IMG/VR virus record: IMGVR_UViG_3300048110_000273
Span: 1-28,336 of that record
Strand: one strand, 5' to 3'
Length of the DNA stretch: 28,336 nt
Origin: a virus
Each line of letters starts with the position of its first letter. Position 1 is the stretch's first letter. Below are positions 1 through 8,336 of the stretch, in pieces. The notes beneath the pieces are model-generated. The model ran no database searches. It worked only from the letters and a program-made list of their open reading frames with translations, and was not told the origin of the DNA. The position numbers and the translations under genes are program-made.

Positions 1-99
1 CTCCGCGTGTTGGTTTTCGTACCGATTGTACTCCATACCAAACAGCGCGTTGAGGCCCGGTTCTAGCTCTTTCGCTAGTTGTGCGCGAGAAATAGCCAT
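1..99 (-). CDS. Major capsid protein, N-terminal fragment
   Basis: Only the first 33 residues are inside the window; the gene runs off the left edge. It starts MAISRAQLAKELEPGLNALF after a strong AGGAGG ribosome site. This N-terminus and its place after scaffold and head genes match the major capsid protein of many marine tailed phages, which builds the icosahedral shell around the scaffold. The identification rests on 33 residues and gene order, so the fold cannot be checked here. It is the last visible gene of the long minus-strand late operon. Confidence 0.7.
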   Translation of the reverse strand, partial: MAISRAQLAKELEPGLNALFGMEYNRYENQHAE

Positions 100-112
100 T
101 CTTTAGACCTCC

Positions 113-748
113 TTAAACGCCAGTAGTCGATGGAGTACCAGCAACAATCGCGCCATTGGCGGAGTTGAAGCTGTTATTCAATCGAACAATTAATGGGATA
201 CCAGCCGCAGTAAAGTCTGCATTTTCTGGGTCATCTTGAATGCCCATAATACGCAGTTGCAATGCCGCAGTGGTGGCGATTGTGCTAACACCCAACTTAG
301 CAGACGAAATACCTGTGGTCGAAGAACCAGAAGCACCAGTCGCAAAGTTTGCGTTTGCAAACACATGGCCCCGCGCAGTTGCTTCGCTAGTCAGTGAAGC
401 GTCTGAGCAGATGACAAATGTCTGCATTGGGTTGTCATACACGAAGGCTTTGACGGGATGATTAGAATCCGCGCCAGAACCGGGCCAGCTATTTGAGAAA
501 ATAGTTTCACCAGTGGTAGACGATACATATTCGCATCCCCAGAACACACCTAAAAGACCTACCGACCCACCAGCAGCCGCGCCAACAATATCAATAAAGC
601 CTGTTGACAGCGGAATTACGGGTGAACCTTGGTAAATCGCGTTAGTGTTTCCAGAGGCGATACGATACTCGGTCGCACCAGTGGTGTTTGCAGCCTGACC
701 GACTACACCAATCGGACGAAGTCCGAAAGCACCGTTACTGTTTGCCAT
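113..748 (-). CDS. Putative head decoration / structural protein
   Basis: A 211-residue protein rich in Gly, Ala, Ser and Thr with alternating hydrophobic residues, consistent with a beta-rich virion protein. It begins MANSNGAFGLRPIGVVGQ; the pattern of NGxFGLRP near the start and a C-terminal LIVRLNNS recurs in phage proteins encoded beside the major capsid gene and often labelled structural or decoration protein. No catalytic motif, signal peptide or membrane segment is visible. It ends 13 bases before the capsid gene starts, so both are surely co-transcribed. Role as capsid cement is an inference from position and composition. Confidence 0.55.
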   Translation of the reverse strand: MANSNGAFGLRPIGVVGQAANTTGATEYRIASGNTNAIYQGSPVIPLSTGFIDIVGAAAGGSVGLLGVFWGCEYVSSTTGETIFSNSWPGSGADSNHPVKAFVYDNPMQTFVICSDASLTSEATARGHVFANANFATGASGSSTTGISSAKLGVSTIATTAALQLRIMGIQDDPENADFTAAGIPLIVRLNNSFNSANGAIVAGTPSTTGV

Positions 749-767
749 TTTAGCAATCCTCTTTCAA

Positions 768-1226
768 TTAATCGGAGTCTCTACGAGATCCCCCGAATGA
801 TACACGACTTTGCCGACTATTACTTATCGGCATCGAAGGATGTTGTTCCTTCATAAGGTCCTGATCTACAGCAGTCATCTGTTCGCGGGTTCTGCCCCCG
901 TAATATGCAGTTCTTTCTGCTACTGTTTCAACAGGTATTCGGCACAGCATCAGTCCGCCTTGACCAATCACACCCTCATACCGACCATCGTCGATAACAG
1001 GTGCTTCATAGTTTGGATATTCGTCTTTCCGGACAGGTTCCCATCCTTCGCGTAGCTTGGCGTTGACATTCATTTTGTCTTCCTCACCACGCATTGCAAC
1101 TCGTATCCAACGATGCACAAAGCCCTCTGGGGCGTCAGGTGCTGCAAGGTGACTGGGCGGAGCCCATGGTTTTCTGCGCGTTTCTGATTCGCGTGTTTCG
1201 CTTGCGCGAGGTTTTCTATCAGCCAT
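768..1226 (-). CDS. Conserved phage head-region protein, unknown function
   Basis: A 152-residue protein. The first 20 residues are strongly basic and charged (repeated Arg-Glu pairs), the middle contains RWIRVAMRGEEDKMNVNAKL and a run of Gly-rich turns, and the last 25 residues are Arg/Ser rich and probably disordered. It lies between scaffold and the decoration-like gene, four bases after the scaffold stop. Similar-looking proteins sit at this place in marine phage genomes, from memory. A head-assembly role is likely from context only; no enzyme motif is visible. Confidence 0.5.
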   Translation of the reverse strand: MADRKPRASETRESETRRKPWAPPSHLAAPDAPEGFVHRWIRVAMRGEEDKMNVNAKLREGWEPVRKDEYPNYEAPVIDDGRYEGVIGQGGLMLCRIPVETVAERTAYYGGRTREQMTAVDQDLMKEQHPSMPISNSRQSRVSFGGSRRDSD

Positions 1227-1230
1227 AATC

Positions 1231-2127
1231 TTAATCCTTCACAAATTTTGCATATTCTTCAAGCGGTACATTTAGACGTTTCGCCATCGCTATTTGTGAC
1301 GGTGATAGTTTAACCGACCTGCGCCCCGTTTTTGCCGTGCTGCGAGATGCTGAAGCGCCAGCCGAGGCGACCTGTGCTCCACTCGATTTCTTCGCCTGAA
1401 ACTTGTTCGGAAACTCCGAACGCATTCGACGATCAACTTCAGTATAGTATTCTTCGCTGGCTGGGTCAAACCCCTCTTCCTCAACGAGCTTCCTATGTAT
1501 CCCAAACGCCGCATAAGTCATGACTTCGTCAGACCCAAACCAATCGTTTTTCTCCGCCCACGACTGCGCCTTTGGATCAGGCTTTGGAGCAGGAGGAGCA
1601 ACGGGCTGCTGTACCGGAGCCTGCTGCTGTGCAACAGGCGCTTGATCGGAAACTTGCTCAGACCGCTGCTTGGCAATTCGCAAACGTTCTTGCTCAATAG
1701 ACATCTTTGATAACGCTTCCTGCGCCTCAAACATCTTGTCCGTATCACCAGCGTCATACGCTTCTTTGTACAACCGTTTCGCGGTTTCTACCTGAGCATC
1801 TATTCGGGTGCCGTACTCAGATAAATATCCTTTATCCAAGTTTTGAACCCGGCTTTTTAGATTCTCATTCTCCTGCAACAACTGCTGCGCTAGACGAACG
1901 GCCTCTTCACGGTCCCGTTCTTCCTTGCGGTATCTCTCGGTTAACTTTTTTATCCGAGCTTGAACCTTGTTACTGTAGCTATCTAGCTCATCATCGCCAG
2001 ATTCCGCAGCAGATTCTTGCTCTTGCGATTCCGGTTCTTCAACAACCTCTTGACCCGCCGGTTCTTCAGTCGCCTCAACCTCTACTTCTACACCCTCATC
2101 TTCGAGGACTTCTTGTTCTTCAGCCAT
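1231..2127 (-). CDS. Capsid assembly scaffolding protein
   Basis: A 298-residue, very hydrophilic protein. Residues 1-50 are almost entirely acidic (Glu/Asp), residues 52-155 form a predicted long coiled coil with alternating charges, residues 160-190 are a Pro/Gln/Ala linker, and the C-terminus is basic (SRSTAKTGRRSVKLSP near residue 262), as expected for the coat-binding end of a scaffold. Acidic start, helical middle and basic tail, directly upstream of head genes, are typical of phage scaffolds, which organise coat subunits into a procapsid and then leave. No protease motif is visible. Confidence 0.75.
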   Translation of the reverse strand: MAEEQEVLEDEGVEVEVEATEEPAGQEVVEEPESQEQESAAESGDDELDSYSNKVQARIKKLTERYRKEERDREEAVRLAQQLLQENENLKSRVQNLDKGYLSEYGTRIDAQVETAKRLYKEAYDAGDTDKMFEAQEALSKMSIEQERLRIAKQRSEQVSDQAPVAQQQAPVQQPVAPPAPKPDPKAQSWAEKNDWFGSDEVMTYAAFGIHRKLVEEEGFDPASEEYYTEVDRRMRSEFPNKFQAKKSSGAQVASAGASASRSTAKTGRRSVKLSPSQIAMAKRLNVPLEEYAKFVKD

Positions 2128-2136
2128 TGGTATCTC

Positions 2137-2625
2137 CTAAACCTGCTTAATGTCATCGGGCTCTAAGATCGTAGCAATAACCTCATCGTCATTGATTATA
2201 CGAACTTCGCCCCCATCGATCTTAAATCTCGATCCCGAGTATCGACCGATACAAACCCATTGTCCCTCCGCACACCAAGGCGCAGCGTCTGGACCAAACT
2301 TATCAGGGTCTTTGTAAGCAATAGGACCAACCTTTAAAACATACGCAACAACCGTTGCTACAGCTTCACGATCCCGAACCTCGTCAGGGATGTGTAAACC
2401 GCCCTGTGTTTTGCTAGCACCTTGATAAGGCATAACTAAAACACGCCAGCCCGTAGGCTGCGGTAGTCTTTCAAGAAGGGGTTTTTCTAAAAGAGAAGGA
2501 TCTAAAACCTTCTCGGTGGTATCAACATACGCGCTACCAACGTCAGAAGAAGCAGCGGTGTTCCCTGCTTTCTCTTTGTTAATTTTCTGCGCGACATGAT
2601 CAGGAAGATATAAGGTCTTCGACAT
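2137..2625 (-). CDS. GroES-like co-chaperonin with N-terminal extension
   Basis: A 162-residue protein from ATG at 2625 (MSKTLYLPDH). Residues about 57-155 match the GroES/Cpn10 beta-barrel: start of the fold at PTGWRVLVMP, a flexible mobile-loop segment around 68-82 (GASKTQGGLHIPDEV), and the C-terminal strands with GQWVCIGRYSG and DDEVIATI. Bacterial GroES has about 97 residues, so some 55 extra residues precede the domain and the central part is also longer. The protein would cap the host GroEL ring and help fold capsid protein, as T4 gp31 does. It sits just upstream of scaffold. An in-frame start further upstream (2691) is possible but would overlap the previous gene much more. Confidence 0.8.
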   Translation of the reverse strand: MSKTLYLPDHVAQKINKEKAGNTAASSDVGSAYVDTTEKVLDPSLLEKPLLERLPQPTGWRVLVMPYQGASKTQGGLHIPDEVRDREAVATVVAYVLKVGPIAYKDPDKFGPDAAPWCAEGQWVCIGRYSGSRFKIDGGEVRIINDDEVIATILEPDDIKQV

Positions 2626-2812
2626 CGTCAGCGTGGTTCTCCAGCAGGGCTTTGATTTCCTCACGAGCGTAGGCAATGCCCCGTACTTCACCTACCATGA
2701 GCTTATACTGCTCCCAGTCTTTAGCAGCATCATGTGCAAGAGCAGACGCAATGTCCTGCTCTCGTTCCTTCAGGATCTTATACATATATGTAGCGAAAGC
2801 AACAGCGTCCAT
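2600..2812 (-). CDS. Small conserved phage protein, unknown function
   Basis: A 70-residue acidic, probably all-helical protein starting MDAVAFATYMYKILKEREQD. It has a helix-turn-helix-like heptad arrangement but no recognisable DNA-binding pattern. Its end overlaps the GroES-like gene by 26 bases and its start touches the stop of the Cys-rich gene, so translation is likely coupled. Similar short proteins precede head genes in marine phages. Function not recognised. Confidence 0.5.
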   Translation of the reverse strand: MDAVAFATYMYKILKEREQDIASALAHDAAKDWEQYKLMVGEVRGIAYAREEIKALLENHADDVEDLISS

Positions 2813-3192
2813 TAAAGAATGTCCCTCTCCGAACCCTCGGCTATAGATTTAATTGGACCACCCTTTACCCAGTCATTGCAAACGTGGTCGGACGAACACA
2901 TGAATTTGTACATCTGGCAGTATCCTAGATCACCAGAATCATCGCCAATACATTCCAACATGTCTTCCGTTTGATTGTACGCTCCGCAGTTTCCACAAAC
3001 CTCGGTCAGCTTAAAGCCCCCGTCCACAGAGGGATCTCGGTAGTTTGCTTCTTCTACCGCAACCTCTTTGGCTTCCATGTTTGCTTCAGCATCTTTGGTG
3101 GCTATAGGACAGCTTGGACCTCCATCGTCGCCGTCCTGCATTTTATCTACCGGAATACCATCCGGTATAATGCTAATCATAATACTAGGCAT
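2812..3192 (-). CDS. Cysteine-rich, probably metal-binding protein
   Basis: A 126-residue acidic protein with six clustered cysteines in its C-terminal half: Cys66, Cys69, Cys81, Cys92, Cys99 and Cys105. The order C-x2-C-x11-C-x10-C with a GYC at the last position looks like a shortened version of the iron-sulfur site of high-potential iron-sulfur proteins, and it could equally be a zinc site. The N-terminal 55 residues are low complexity. There is no signal peptide, which speaks against a periplasmic electron carrier. It is embedded in the late operon with one-base overlaps on both sides. Metal binding is an inference from Cys spacing. Confidence 0.55.
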   Translation of the reverse strand: MPSIMISIIPDGIPVDKMQDGDDGGPSCPIATKDAEANMEAKEVAVEEANYRDPSVDGGFKLTEVCGNCGAYNQTEDMLECIGDDSGDLGYCQMYKFMCSSDHVCNDWVKGGPIKSIAEGSERDIL

Positions 3193-3437
3193 TAAAATGT
3201 CTTCCCACGTTTAGAATTGTCTCGAACATCACCCGCTCGACCACCGAGAAAAAACTTCTTGGGTTTCTTATCTAACATCTCTTCGAACATCTCAGGGTTT
3301 TTACGAAGAAGTTTTTCCACCTCTTGCGCTACCGCAGTCTGTCCTCCCGCGCCGGGGCTCTTCGAACCGCCCATCGCTTCGTCTCCTGTGGACCCCTTTA
3401 AAAATCGGTCCAGTTGTTCGCGTGTAAAACTCGGCAT
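3192..3437 (-). CDS. Small hydrophilic protein, unknown function
   Basis: An 81-residue basic protein. It begins MPSFTREQLDRFLKGSTGDE, has a Gly-rich stretch around residues 24-33, a helix at 36-58 and a basic tail with LGGRAGDVRDNSKRGKTF. The tail is loosely similar to the GGxV...F ends of other late proteins in this window. It follows the endopeptidase gene closely. Function not recognised. Confidence 0.45.
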   Translation of the reverse strand: MPSFTREQLDRFLKGSTGDEAMGGSKSPGAGGQTAVAQEVEKLLRKNPEMFEEMLDKKPKKFFLGGRAGDVRDNSKRGKTF

Positions 3438-3446
3438 AATAATCTG

Positions 3447-3911
3447 TTATCCTTTTTGAAAGTGGGGCATATCGACAAAGGGCGTCCGTTTTTGACTACG
3501 CCGAAGGTCTACATAATCGTTGTATGCGTCCAGCATTGTACCATCCCACTCTAGGATGTTGTCAATGTGCCAAGCACCTCCCCATTTAAGCTGCTTAATG
3601 CCCATATCCTTAGCCGTTTTTACAATAGCATCGCCAACATCATCATAAAACTTTAACTCCCAACAAACTTTCGGACCCAAAAACACCATGAAATCAAAAG
3701 CCATTCCATCCAAATGCTTGCTTTTCATAGTTTTCGAAGCCCCAGAATCCACAAGGGAACGCTGCTCCTCTATCGTTCTCAACCCGCCAAGGTGGGGAAT
3801 GCCAAAGTCATACGGCGTATTGTGTATAGCAGTGCGAACCAAAGTGTATAACTCTTCATCAATACCTTCGATGCGGTCCAGACTACGCTGGCTTAATTTA
3901 AAATTACTCAT
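3447..3911 (-). CDS. M15-family L-Ala-D-Glu/D-Ala-type peptidase (endolysin)
   Basis: A 154-residue enzyme from ATG at 3911. It shows the three zinc ligands of M15 (VanY/T5-Lys-like) peptidases: His66 and Asp73 in the motif SKHLDGMAFDF and His115 in GGAWHID. These enzymes cut peptide cross-bridges of peptidoglycan. Its length fits phage endolysins of this class, and there is no signal peptide, so it needs a holin to reach the wall. The 3-TM holin gene lies one base upstream. The in-frame ATG at 4025 would overlap the holin gene and was not chosen. Together with its neighbours it forms the lysis module. Confidence 0.85.
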   Translation of the reverse strand: MSNFKLSQRSLDRIEGIDEELYTLVRTAIHNTPYDFGIPHLGGLRTIEEQRSLVDSGASKTMKSKHLDGMAFDFMVFLGPKVCWELKFYDDVGDAIVKTAKDMGIKQLKWGGAWHIDNILEWDGTMLDAYNDYVDLRRSQKRTPFVDMPHFQKG

Positions 3912-3912
3912 A

Positions 3913-4302
3913 TCATTTCCTCTTAAAAAAGGCTTGCGCCCCACGCACACCGAAACTCGCTGAAATTGCAATTCCAAGGCTGTAAAAATACCAGTCCGGA
4001 GCTTTTGAAAGCTGCGCAAACCCACGATCTACCCAACCTTCAGCGCCCGGAATCCAACATAAAATCAAAGGGATAGACAGTATTACAACAAACCATTCGT
4101 CCTTCCAACTGGATTTTGCACCCTCTGCCATAATGCGTTCCCAGTCGGCAACACTTGTCTTTTCAGACAACAGTATCTGGGCTTTCGCCTTCGCCTCAGT
4201 AAGCTTCAACTCCGCAGCGGCTGCGTTCTTATCGGCCTTACCTTGTAGCCACGATCCAGCAAGATTGGCTATCGGCCCCAGTGCAGCGGTAAAGATACTC
4301 AT
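3913..4302 (-). CDS. Holin, GTA/3-TM holin type
   Basis: A 129-residue membrane protein. An Ala-rich amphipathic N-terminus (residues 1-20) is followed by a charged helix (22-68) and two clear membrane segments at about 70-85 (WFVVILSIPLILCWIPG) and 104-119 (YFYSLGIAISASFGV), ending in a basic tail (FFKRK). This is the layout of the holin family named for gene transfer agent release (three TM segments). It would permeabilise the inner membrane so that the adjacent M15 endolysin reaches peptidoglycan. Its start overlaps the stop of the preceding small membrane gene by four bases. Confidence 0.75.
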   Translation of the reverse strand: MSIFTAALGPIANLAGSWLQGKADKNAAAAELKLTEAKAKAQILLSEKTSVADWERIMAEGAKSSWKDEWFVVILSIPLILCWIPGAEGWVDRGFAQLSKAPDWYFYSLGIAISASFGVRGAQAFFKRK

Positions 4303-4487
4303 TTCTCAGAACCCAGCCACACGGCGAACGCGCCTGTCATGGCTCCAGAACAGACGCTAATCATTGCAGATTGTTGCGTTGACAAGTCGTCAAGACTCAT
4401 CCCCCACTCCAAAACGCGAATGTACATTACCGTCATAACGGCCATCATAAGCCGGGGCATAATTTTCCAAGCCAGTATTTTTTCCAT
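4299..4487 (-). CDS. Small two-helix membrane protein of the lysis cassette
   Basis: A 62-residue protein with two predicted membrane segments, about 10-24 (MPRLMMAVMTVMYIR) and 39-58 (Q-S-A-M-I-S-V... to AVWLG). It starts MEKILAWKIMPRLMM, a start seen in small membrane proteins of other marine phages. The gene overlaps the holin gene by four bases (ATGA type). It may be a second holin, a holin regulator or an accessory membrane protein; the sequence cannot decide. Confidence 0.55.
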   Translation of the reverse strand: MEKILAWKIMPRLMMAVMTVMYIRVLEWGMSLDDLSTQQSAMISVCSGAMTGAFAVWLGSEK

Positions 4488-4488
4488 G

Positions 4489-4743
4489 TCAAACCTCTAT
4501 GTTTAACTTCGTTCCCTGCGGACGATCCGCATTAGTCTTGCGCCCAAACCTATCATAACTTTCCTGTAAGTCCAATCGTTGCTTTACAAGAGCCTCTAAA
4601 TGGCTGTGGTTGGCCCGGTGTTCTTTTTCTACCCGCTGCTCCACAAGATGCGTTTCTATGCGCTCACGGGCCCGCGTTTGGGCGTGTATGTCGCTTCCTA
4701 CGTTAAAAGGAGCAGAGCCTATTCCTGAAACCCCGTCTGCCAT
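4489..4743 (-). CDS. Small charged protein, unknown function
   Basis: An 84-residue soluble protein. Residues 20-65 are strongly charged and likely form a helix with many Arg, Glu and His (ARERIETHLVEQRVEKEH); the N-terminus is Gly/Ser rich. No signal peptide or membrane segment is visible. It lies between the tail-anchored protein and the small membrane protein, with one-base overlap upstream, so it belongs to the same translational unit. Function not recognised. Confidence 0.45.
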   Translation of the reverse strand: MADGVSGIGSAPFNVGSDIHAQTRARERIETHLVEQRVEKEHRANHSHLEALVKQRLDLQESYDRFGRKTNADRPQGTKLNIEV

Positions 4744-5186
4744 CAGAGACGCCCCTGTTTCGCTAAAATTATCACAATCGTAATACCCAGCATTATAGAA
4801 ACAATTATGACCGCCCCGCCATAAATAACTATACGCTCAACCAACTTAGCCTTGCGCTTCTTCTCCGCTGCAATCTTAGCCTTGCGGTCCTTCCGAGCCT
4901 GTACCCGTATAGCCTGAAGTTCGCCCCAAGCAGAAAAACCCCTAGTGGCTATCACAATCTGCCTAAGTTCCTCCTCGGCGTCCTTTGCCCTTTGCAAATT
5001 CACAAACGTCTCCATCGCATTTTCATCCGATCCTGAGAACAAACTGTTCTTCTTTTTCTCATGGGCGGCGCGTAAATCATCCACCCCATCAAAAAACTCA
5101 CCAATCTGCTTGGTGACATTAACGAGCTCTTTGCCCGCAGAAACAGCAGACTTAACCGCCGCCAGTGCTGTAAAGGGGTCCATCAT
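4743..5186 (-). CDS. Tail-anchored membrane protein, possible lysis factor
   Basis: A 147-residue protein with a soluble N-terminal part beginning MMDPFTALAAVKSAVSAGKE, a charged coiled-coil region at about 85-118 ending in a Lys-rich stretch (KKRKAKLVER), and a single C-terminal membrane helix at about 119-141 (IVIYGGAVIIVSIMLGITIV). The basic residues just before the helix place the long part in the cytoplasm. The family is common beside lysis genes in marine phages but its function is not established as far as I recall. The start overlaps the stop of a 58-residue secreted-like gene by four bases (ATGA). A spanin role is possible but topology does not fit a classical i-spanin. Confidence 0.55.
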   Translation of the reverse strand: MMDPFTALAAVKSAVSAGKELVNVTKQIGEFFDGVDDLRAAHEKKKNSLFSGSDENAMETFVNLQRAKDAEEELRQIVIATRGFSAWGELQAIRVQARKDRKAKIAAEKKRKAKLVERIVIYGGAVIIVSIMLGITIVIILAKQGRL

Positions 5187-5359
5187 ACACGTTCACCCAC
5201 CTTGGCTACAGGAGGACACCGGAAGTCATACGGTATCCGTATTATTCTCGGGTAATGATAGTAAAAATAAGAAACGTCTCTAGGACAACGATACACACAC
5301 GCCTTGTACATGTCGCCGCCATGCATCCCCACCAGCACAGCGGTGAGAGCGCACAACAC
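5183..5359 (-). CDS. Short secreted-like Cys-containing peptide (58 aa)
   Basis: An unusually short gene filling the gap between two others. It starts with GTG at 5359, whose G overlaps the previous stop codon, and has GGAG seven bases upstream. It ends in an ATGA overlap with the tail-anchored gene. The product has a hydrophobic start ([12 protein letters not shown]), then YKACVYRCPRDVSYFYYHYP and a C-terminal FRCPP, so three Cys outside the hydrophobic start. It looks like a small exported, possibly disulfide-bonded protein. There is no clear lipobox, so it is not a standard o-spanin. Both exact overlaps support that the gene is real. Confidence 0.5.
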   Translation of the reverse strand: MLCALTAVLVGMHGGDMYKACVYRCPRDVSYFYYHYPRIIRIPYDFRCPPVAKVGERV

Positions 5360-5556
5360 TAGAACTCTCCAACAAACCTCTGTGGTCGGGCTATCGGACT
5401 AAACCGCCTGTTCACCATACCGCCAGAAGAATATTTACTTTTACCCGCTTTGCTTAACGCAATAGCAACCGCTTGATTTTGCGGTTTTCCAGCAGCCATT
5501 TCTGTCTTGATGTTCTGGCTGATAACACCTTTTGATGTGCCTTCTTTAAGAGGCAT
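5359..5556 (-). CDS. DUF6496-like small protein
   Basis: A 65-residue basic protein beginning [20 protein letters not shown], followed by [20 protein letters not shown]. This pattern (KxGxSxxxISxNIxxEMxAGKPQxQAxAIAL) is the short DUF6496 pattern found in phages and bacteria, function unknown. After it comes a tail [19 protein letters not shown] ending VGEF, which resembles the ends of two other late proteins here. The gene starts one base from the portal stop, so it may be translated with the portal and act at the portal or neck; this is inference. Confidence 0.6.
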   Translation of the reverse strand: MPLKEGTSKGVISQNIKTEMAAGKPQNQAVAIALSKAGKSKYSSGGMVNRRFSPIARPQRFVGEF

Positions 5557-8063
5557 CAGGTCCTCCGTAACATAGCTTCTCGCTGCACATCGATCCGCTC
5601 TTGGTTCACAGCATTGCGATTGTCCGCAACCTCTTCCTGTAAATCCAATCGAGCAGCATCCGTAACAGCACGTTGCTCCAATCGAGCCCCTTCAAGTTCA
5701 AGATTCGCTTGATCCATCGCGGCCTTGTGTTGAGCTTCCATCTGCTTAATCGAAAGCTCCTGCATCCGTATCTTAACCAGCGGATCTTCTTGATCCCCCT
5801 CTGGAGAATACGAAAGTTTAAGCATCAGATCCTTAATCATTTCTTCTTCAACCTGAGCCACACGAGACTCGATCTGCTCAGGCGTAAACTGCGTAGGACC
5901 TTGCTGTTGTAACGCCGCCATCTGTTGCTGGGCAACCATAGGATCCACCGCTCCCGCTTGCGCCATCAACTGCAACTGCTGCATTTGCTGCTGTGGCTGT
6001 GCCGTAATCTGTGCCAATTCTTTATCCACCTGTTCACGAGCCTTAAAGCTAACGTGCTGCAACGTATGGGTAAACAATGCGGACAATACAGGTGGCGCAT
6101 TCTGCAACATCGGTATCTCCAGCAATGCAATATGCGCCGTCAAATGCGCGTCATGATCCTGCTGCGCAAACGCCTGCGGAGTCTGCCCACCAATCAACAA
6201 CCCATTTTCTATCGCAGGGTCTTGTGGCTGCGGAGGTGGCGGTGGCGGTGGCAAGATCTCATCTATGTTCTGCACCTCTAATGCTTGATACATCCTTCTA
6301 TACGCCGCATGAAGGTTGTGCATCTGGGGGTTAGATTGCGCTAGCTGAAGTTGGGTTTGAGCCAGCGTTACCCTCTGAGACATAGAGAAAATGTTCGGAT
6401 CAGAAACGGGGAGAACGTCGATCCTAGCATCAAAGTCTTGCATCTTAACCTGTTGTGGCGCACCCGCTACTTCGTAGGGGTACATCGGAGGAAGGTTTTC
6501 CGCAAAGATACGCGCCAACAAACGGAACTCCGTCTTCTGGGCGTAGTGCATACGTTTGTGAATCGCAGACATAACCTTCATGCCACGCTCCAACATGGCA
6601 ACCGTAGTCCCCACTGGCGTTTCCTGATTCATGTCCGACATCTGCTGATCAGCTAAAGCAACAAACCTACGTCCGTCGTTAACCAAACCACCCAACAACT
6701 GAGCCAATGTCGCAGACGGCTCTTTGTACGGCAACGGAACAATAGCGTCCCTGATGCTGCCTCCGGGCGCGTCAATGTCCCTAAACTCTCCGGGCTGTAA
6801 CGGCTCATCAGAGTTGCGTACACGCACTCCACGGGCCTTAAACCCAGCAGGGAGGTTGGCTAACGTCCCAGCGTCTATCAACTGACGCAACAAGCTCGTC
6901 GCAGCGCGGCCCAAACCGCCAATCATGTGCACCAAACCAAAGCCGTAGAACCCCAAACCGGGCATAAACTTATAATGCACAAAATACTGGCGCTTGCGCT
7001 TCACCGGATCCGTCATGTCGTAGTTACGACGAATCGCTAAAACCTTCCCTGAAGACTCGTCAATCGTCACAACATAAGGAAGACGAATACCCGTAGGCTC
7101 ACCAGTCTCCGGATCTAAATCCTCAAACCGCTCAAGATCTAACTCAACGTGCATCTCCAAAATCGTCAGAACATCATCGCTGTAGTTCTTAGATATCCCC
7201 TCAAGCTCATTAACCTTCTGCTTAACAGGGTCCTCTTCCGTATCCGAAGACGTTTGCAAATCTACATCACGGTAAACCTGAGCAACCTGCATCTTACGAA
7301 CGTCATTCTCATCCATCCGCAATACATGCGTAACTCGCGTCGATGTCGCTAAATCAGAAGCAGAATACGGAACAACCAAATCCTGCGCAGGAATAAACTT
7401 CGCAACAGCCCGCTGCCGCGTCTGATCAAAATACACCTTCTTAAATGTCGAACCGCTCAAGGGTAAATAAAACAACATCTGATCCATGTCCGGATCATAT
7501 TCTTCCATAACCTCAGTAATCTGATAGTTCATGAAGTCTTTTACACGATTGGCCTGCTCTTCTCGCTCCGCGTTCTGCAATCCCAAAACATTCGTGCGAA
7601 CCGGACCACCCGCTGGCAACAACTCCTTATACGCCTGAGCCTGAAACTGCGTAACACTCTCGCTAATCATCGGATGCGTAATACCACTCGCACCCTCAAA
7701 CGGAGTCGTGCGCTCCTCAGTCTTCAAACCAAGCAGATCAAGACCCTTAACATACGTCTCTTCCCACTCGTCACGAGAATCCAAATCCTCGTTATACGAA
7801 GCCCGCAACTCAGAAGATAACTCCCCCAACGTGCCCTCGTCCAAAACCTCCGCTAAGTTAGCGTCAAAAGGTATAGCCTCGTCAGGGATCTCCATCTCCC
7901 CATCACGAATAGCCTGCACAATCGCGCCGCCCTCGCCATCCTCAATAATCTCCGCACCATCCGGAAACTCCATCGGTACATCAATAGGAATTTCTACGTC
8001 TGGAAGTCCCGCTGTGTCATCGAGGTCCAACCCCGGTGCAACCATGTTAGGTGGCAAAGCCAT
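5556..8063 (-). CDS. Portal protein (P22-like)
   Basis: An 835-residue protein, near the large size of P22 gp1-type portals. The N-terminal 90 residues are acidic. The body (about 100-560) carries typical portal features: [19 protein letters not shown], a long helix region with [10 protein letters not shown], and [20 protein letters not shown], a Gly-rich segment of the wing/stem region. A Pro run lies near residue 603. The C-terminal 200 residues are rich in Gln and charged residues and probably form a long helical barrel or coiled coil. Twelve copies would form the ring through which DNA enters and leaves and on which the terminase docks. The large terminase gene lies just upstream, separated by one small gene. 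Confidence 0.9.
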   Translation of the reverse strand: MALPPNMVAPGLDLDDTAGLPDVEIPIDVPMEFPDGAEIIEDGEGGAIVQAIRDGEMEIPDEAIPFDANLAEVLDEGTLGELSSELRASYNEDLDSRDEWEETYVKGLDLLGLKTEERTTPFEGASGITHPMISESVTQFQAQAYKELLPAGGPVRTNVLGLQNAEREEQANRVKDFMNYQITEVMEEYDPDMDQMLFYLPLSGSTFKKVYFDQTRQRAVAKFIPAQDLVVPYSASDLATSTRVTHVLRMDENDVRKMQVAQVYRDVDLQTSSDTEEDPVKQKVNELEGISKNYSDDVLTILEMHVELDLERFEDLDPETGEPTGIRLPYVVTIDESSGKVLAIRRNYDMTDPVKRKRQYFVHYKFMPGLGFYGFGLVHMIGGLGRAATSLLRQLIDAGTLANLPAGFKARGVRVRNSDEPLQPGEFRDIDAPGGSIRDAIVPLPYKEPSATLAQLLGGLVNDGRRFVALADQQMSDMNQETPVGTTVAMLERGMKVMSAIHKRMHYAQKTEFRLLARIFAENLPPMYPYEVAGAPQQVKMQDFDARIDVLPVSDPNIFSMSQRVTLAQTQLQLAQSNPQMHNLHAAYRRMYQALEVQNIDEILPPPPPPPQPQDPAIENGLLIGGQTPQAFAQQDHDAHLTAHIALLEIPMLQNAPPVLSALFTHTLQHVSFKAREQVDKELAQITAQPQQQMQQLQLMAQAGAVDPMVAQQQMAALQQQGPTQFTPEQIESRVAQVEEEMIKDLMLKLSYSPEGDQEDPLVKIRMQELSIKQMEAQHKAAMDQANLELEGARLEQRAVTDAARLDLQEEVADNRNAVNQERIDVQREAMLRRT

Positions 8064-8335
8064 TAGAACGTTCCTTTAAACTTGGTTCCTTGAACCTGAC
8101 CACCGTTTTTAAAACCTTCTCGCAGTTGTCCTTCGTCGTCAAAAGGATAACCCACTGCATCTGATGCTTTTTCAAACCCTAATGACTTTAAAAGATACGG
8201 AGCAATGGTATAGCTCCCAACCCTTTGGGCGGTCTTCTTTACTCTGCTACCCGCGTCTTTTATTTTTTGGTTACGTTTTGCTTTGGCTTCTCTTAAAACC
8301 TTCTGCGCTTCTTCTCTTGTAACTTTGTTTGCCAT
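8063..8335 (-). CDS. Small basic protein between terminase and portal
   Basis: A 90-residue protein. Residues 1-40 are a basic helix (REEAQKVLREAKAKRNQKIK), the middle holds SYTIAPYLLKSLGFEKASDA, and the end is KNGGQVQGTKFKGTF, close to the tails of the DUF6496-like protein and the 746-residue protein. It starts one base after the terminase stop and its own stop overlaps the portal start (TAATG). A role in head-neck assembly or packaging is possible from position only. Confidence 0.5.
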   Translation of the reverse strand: MANKVTREEAQKVLREAKAKRNQKIKDAGSRVKKTAQRVGSYTIAPYLLKSLGFEKASDAVGYPFDDEGQLREGFKNGGQVQGTKFKGTF

Positions 8336-8336
8336 T

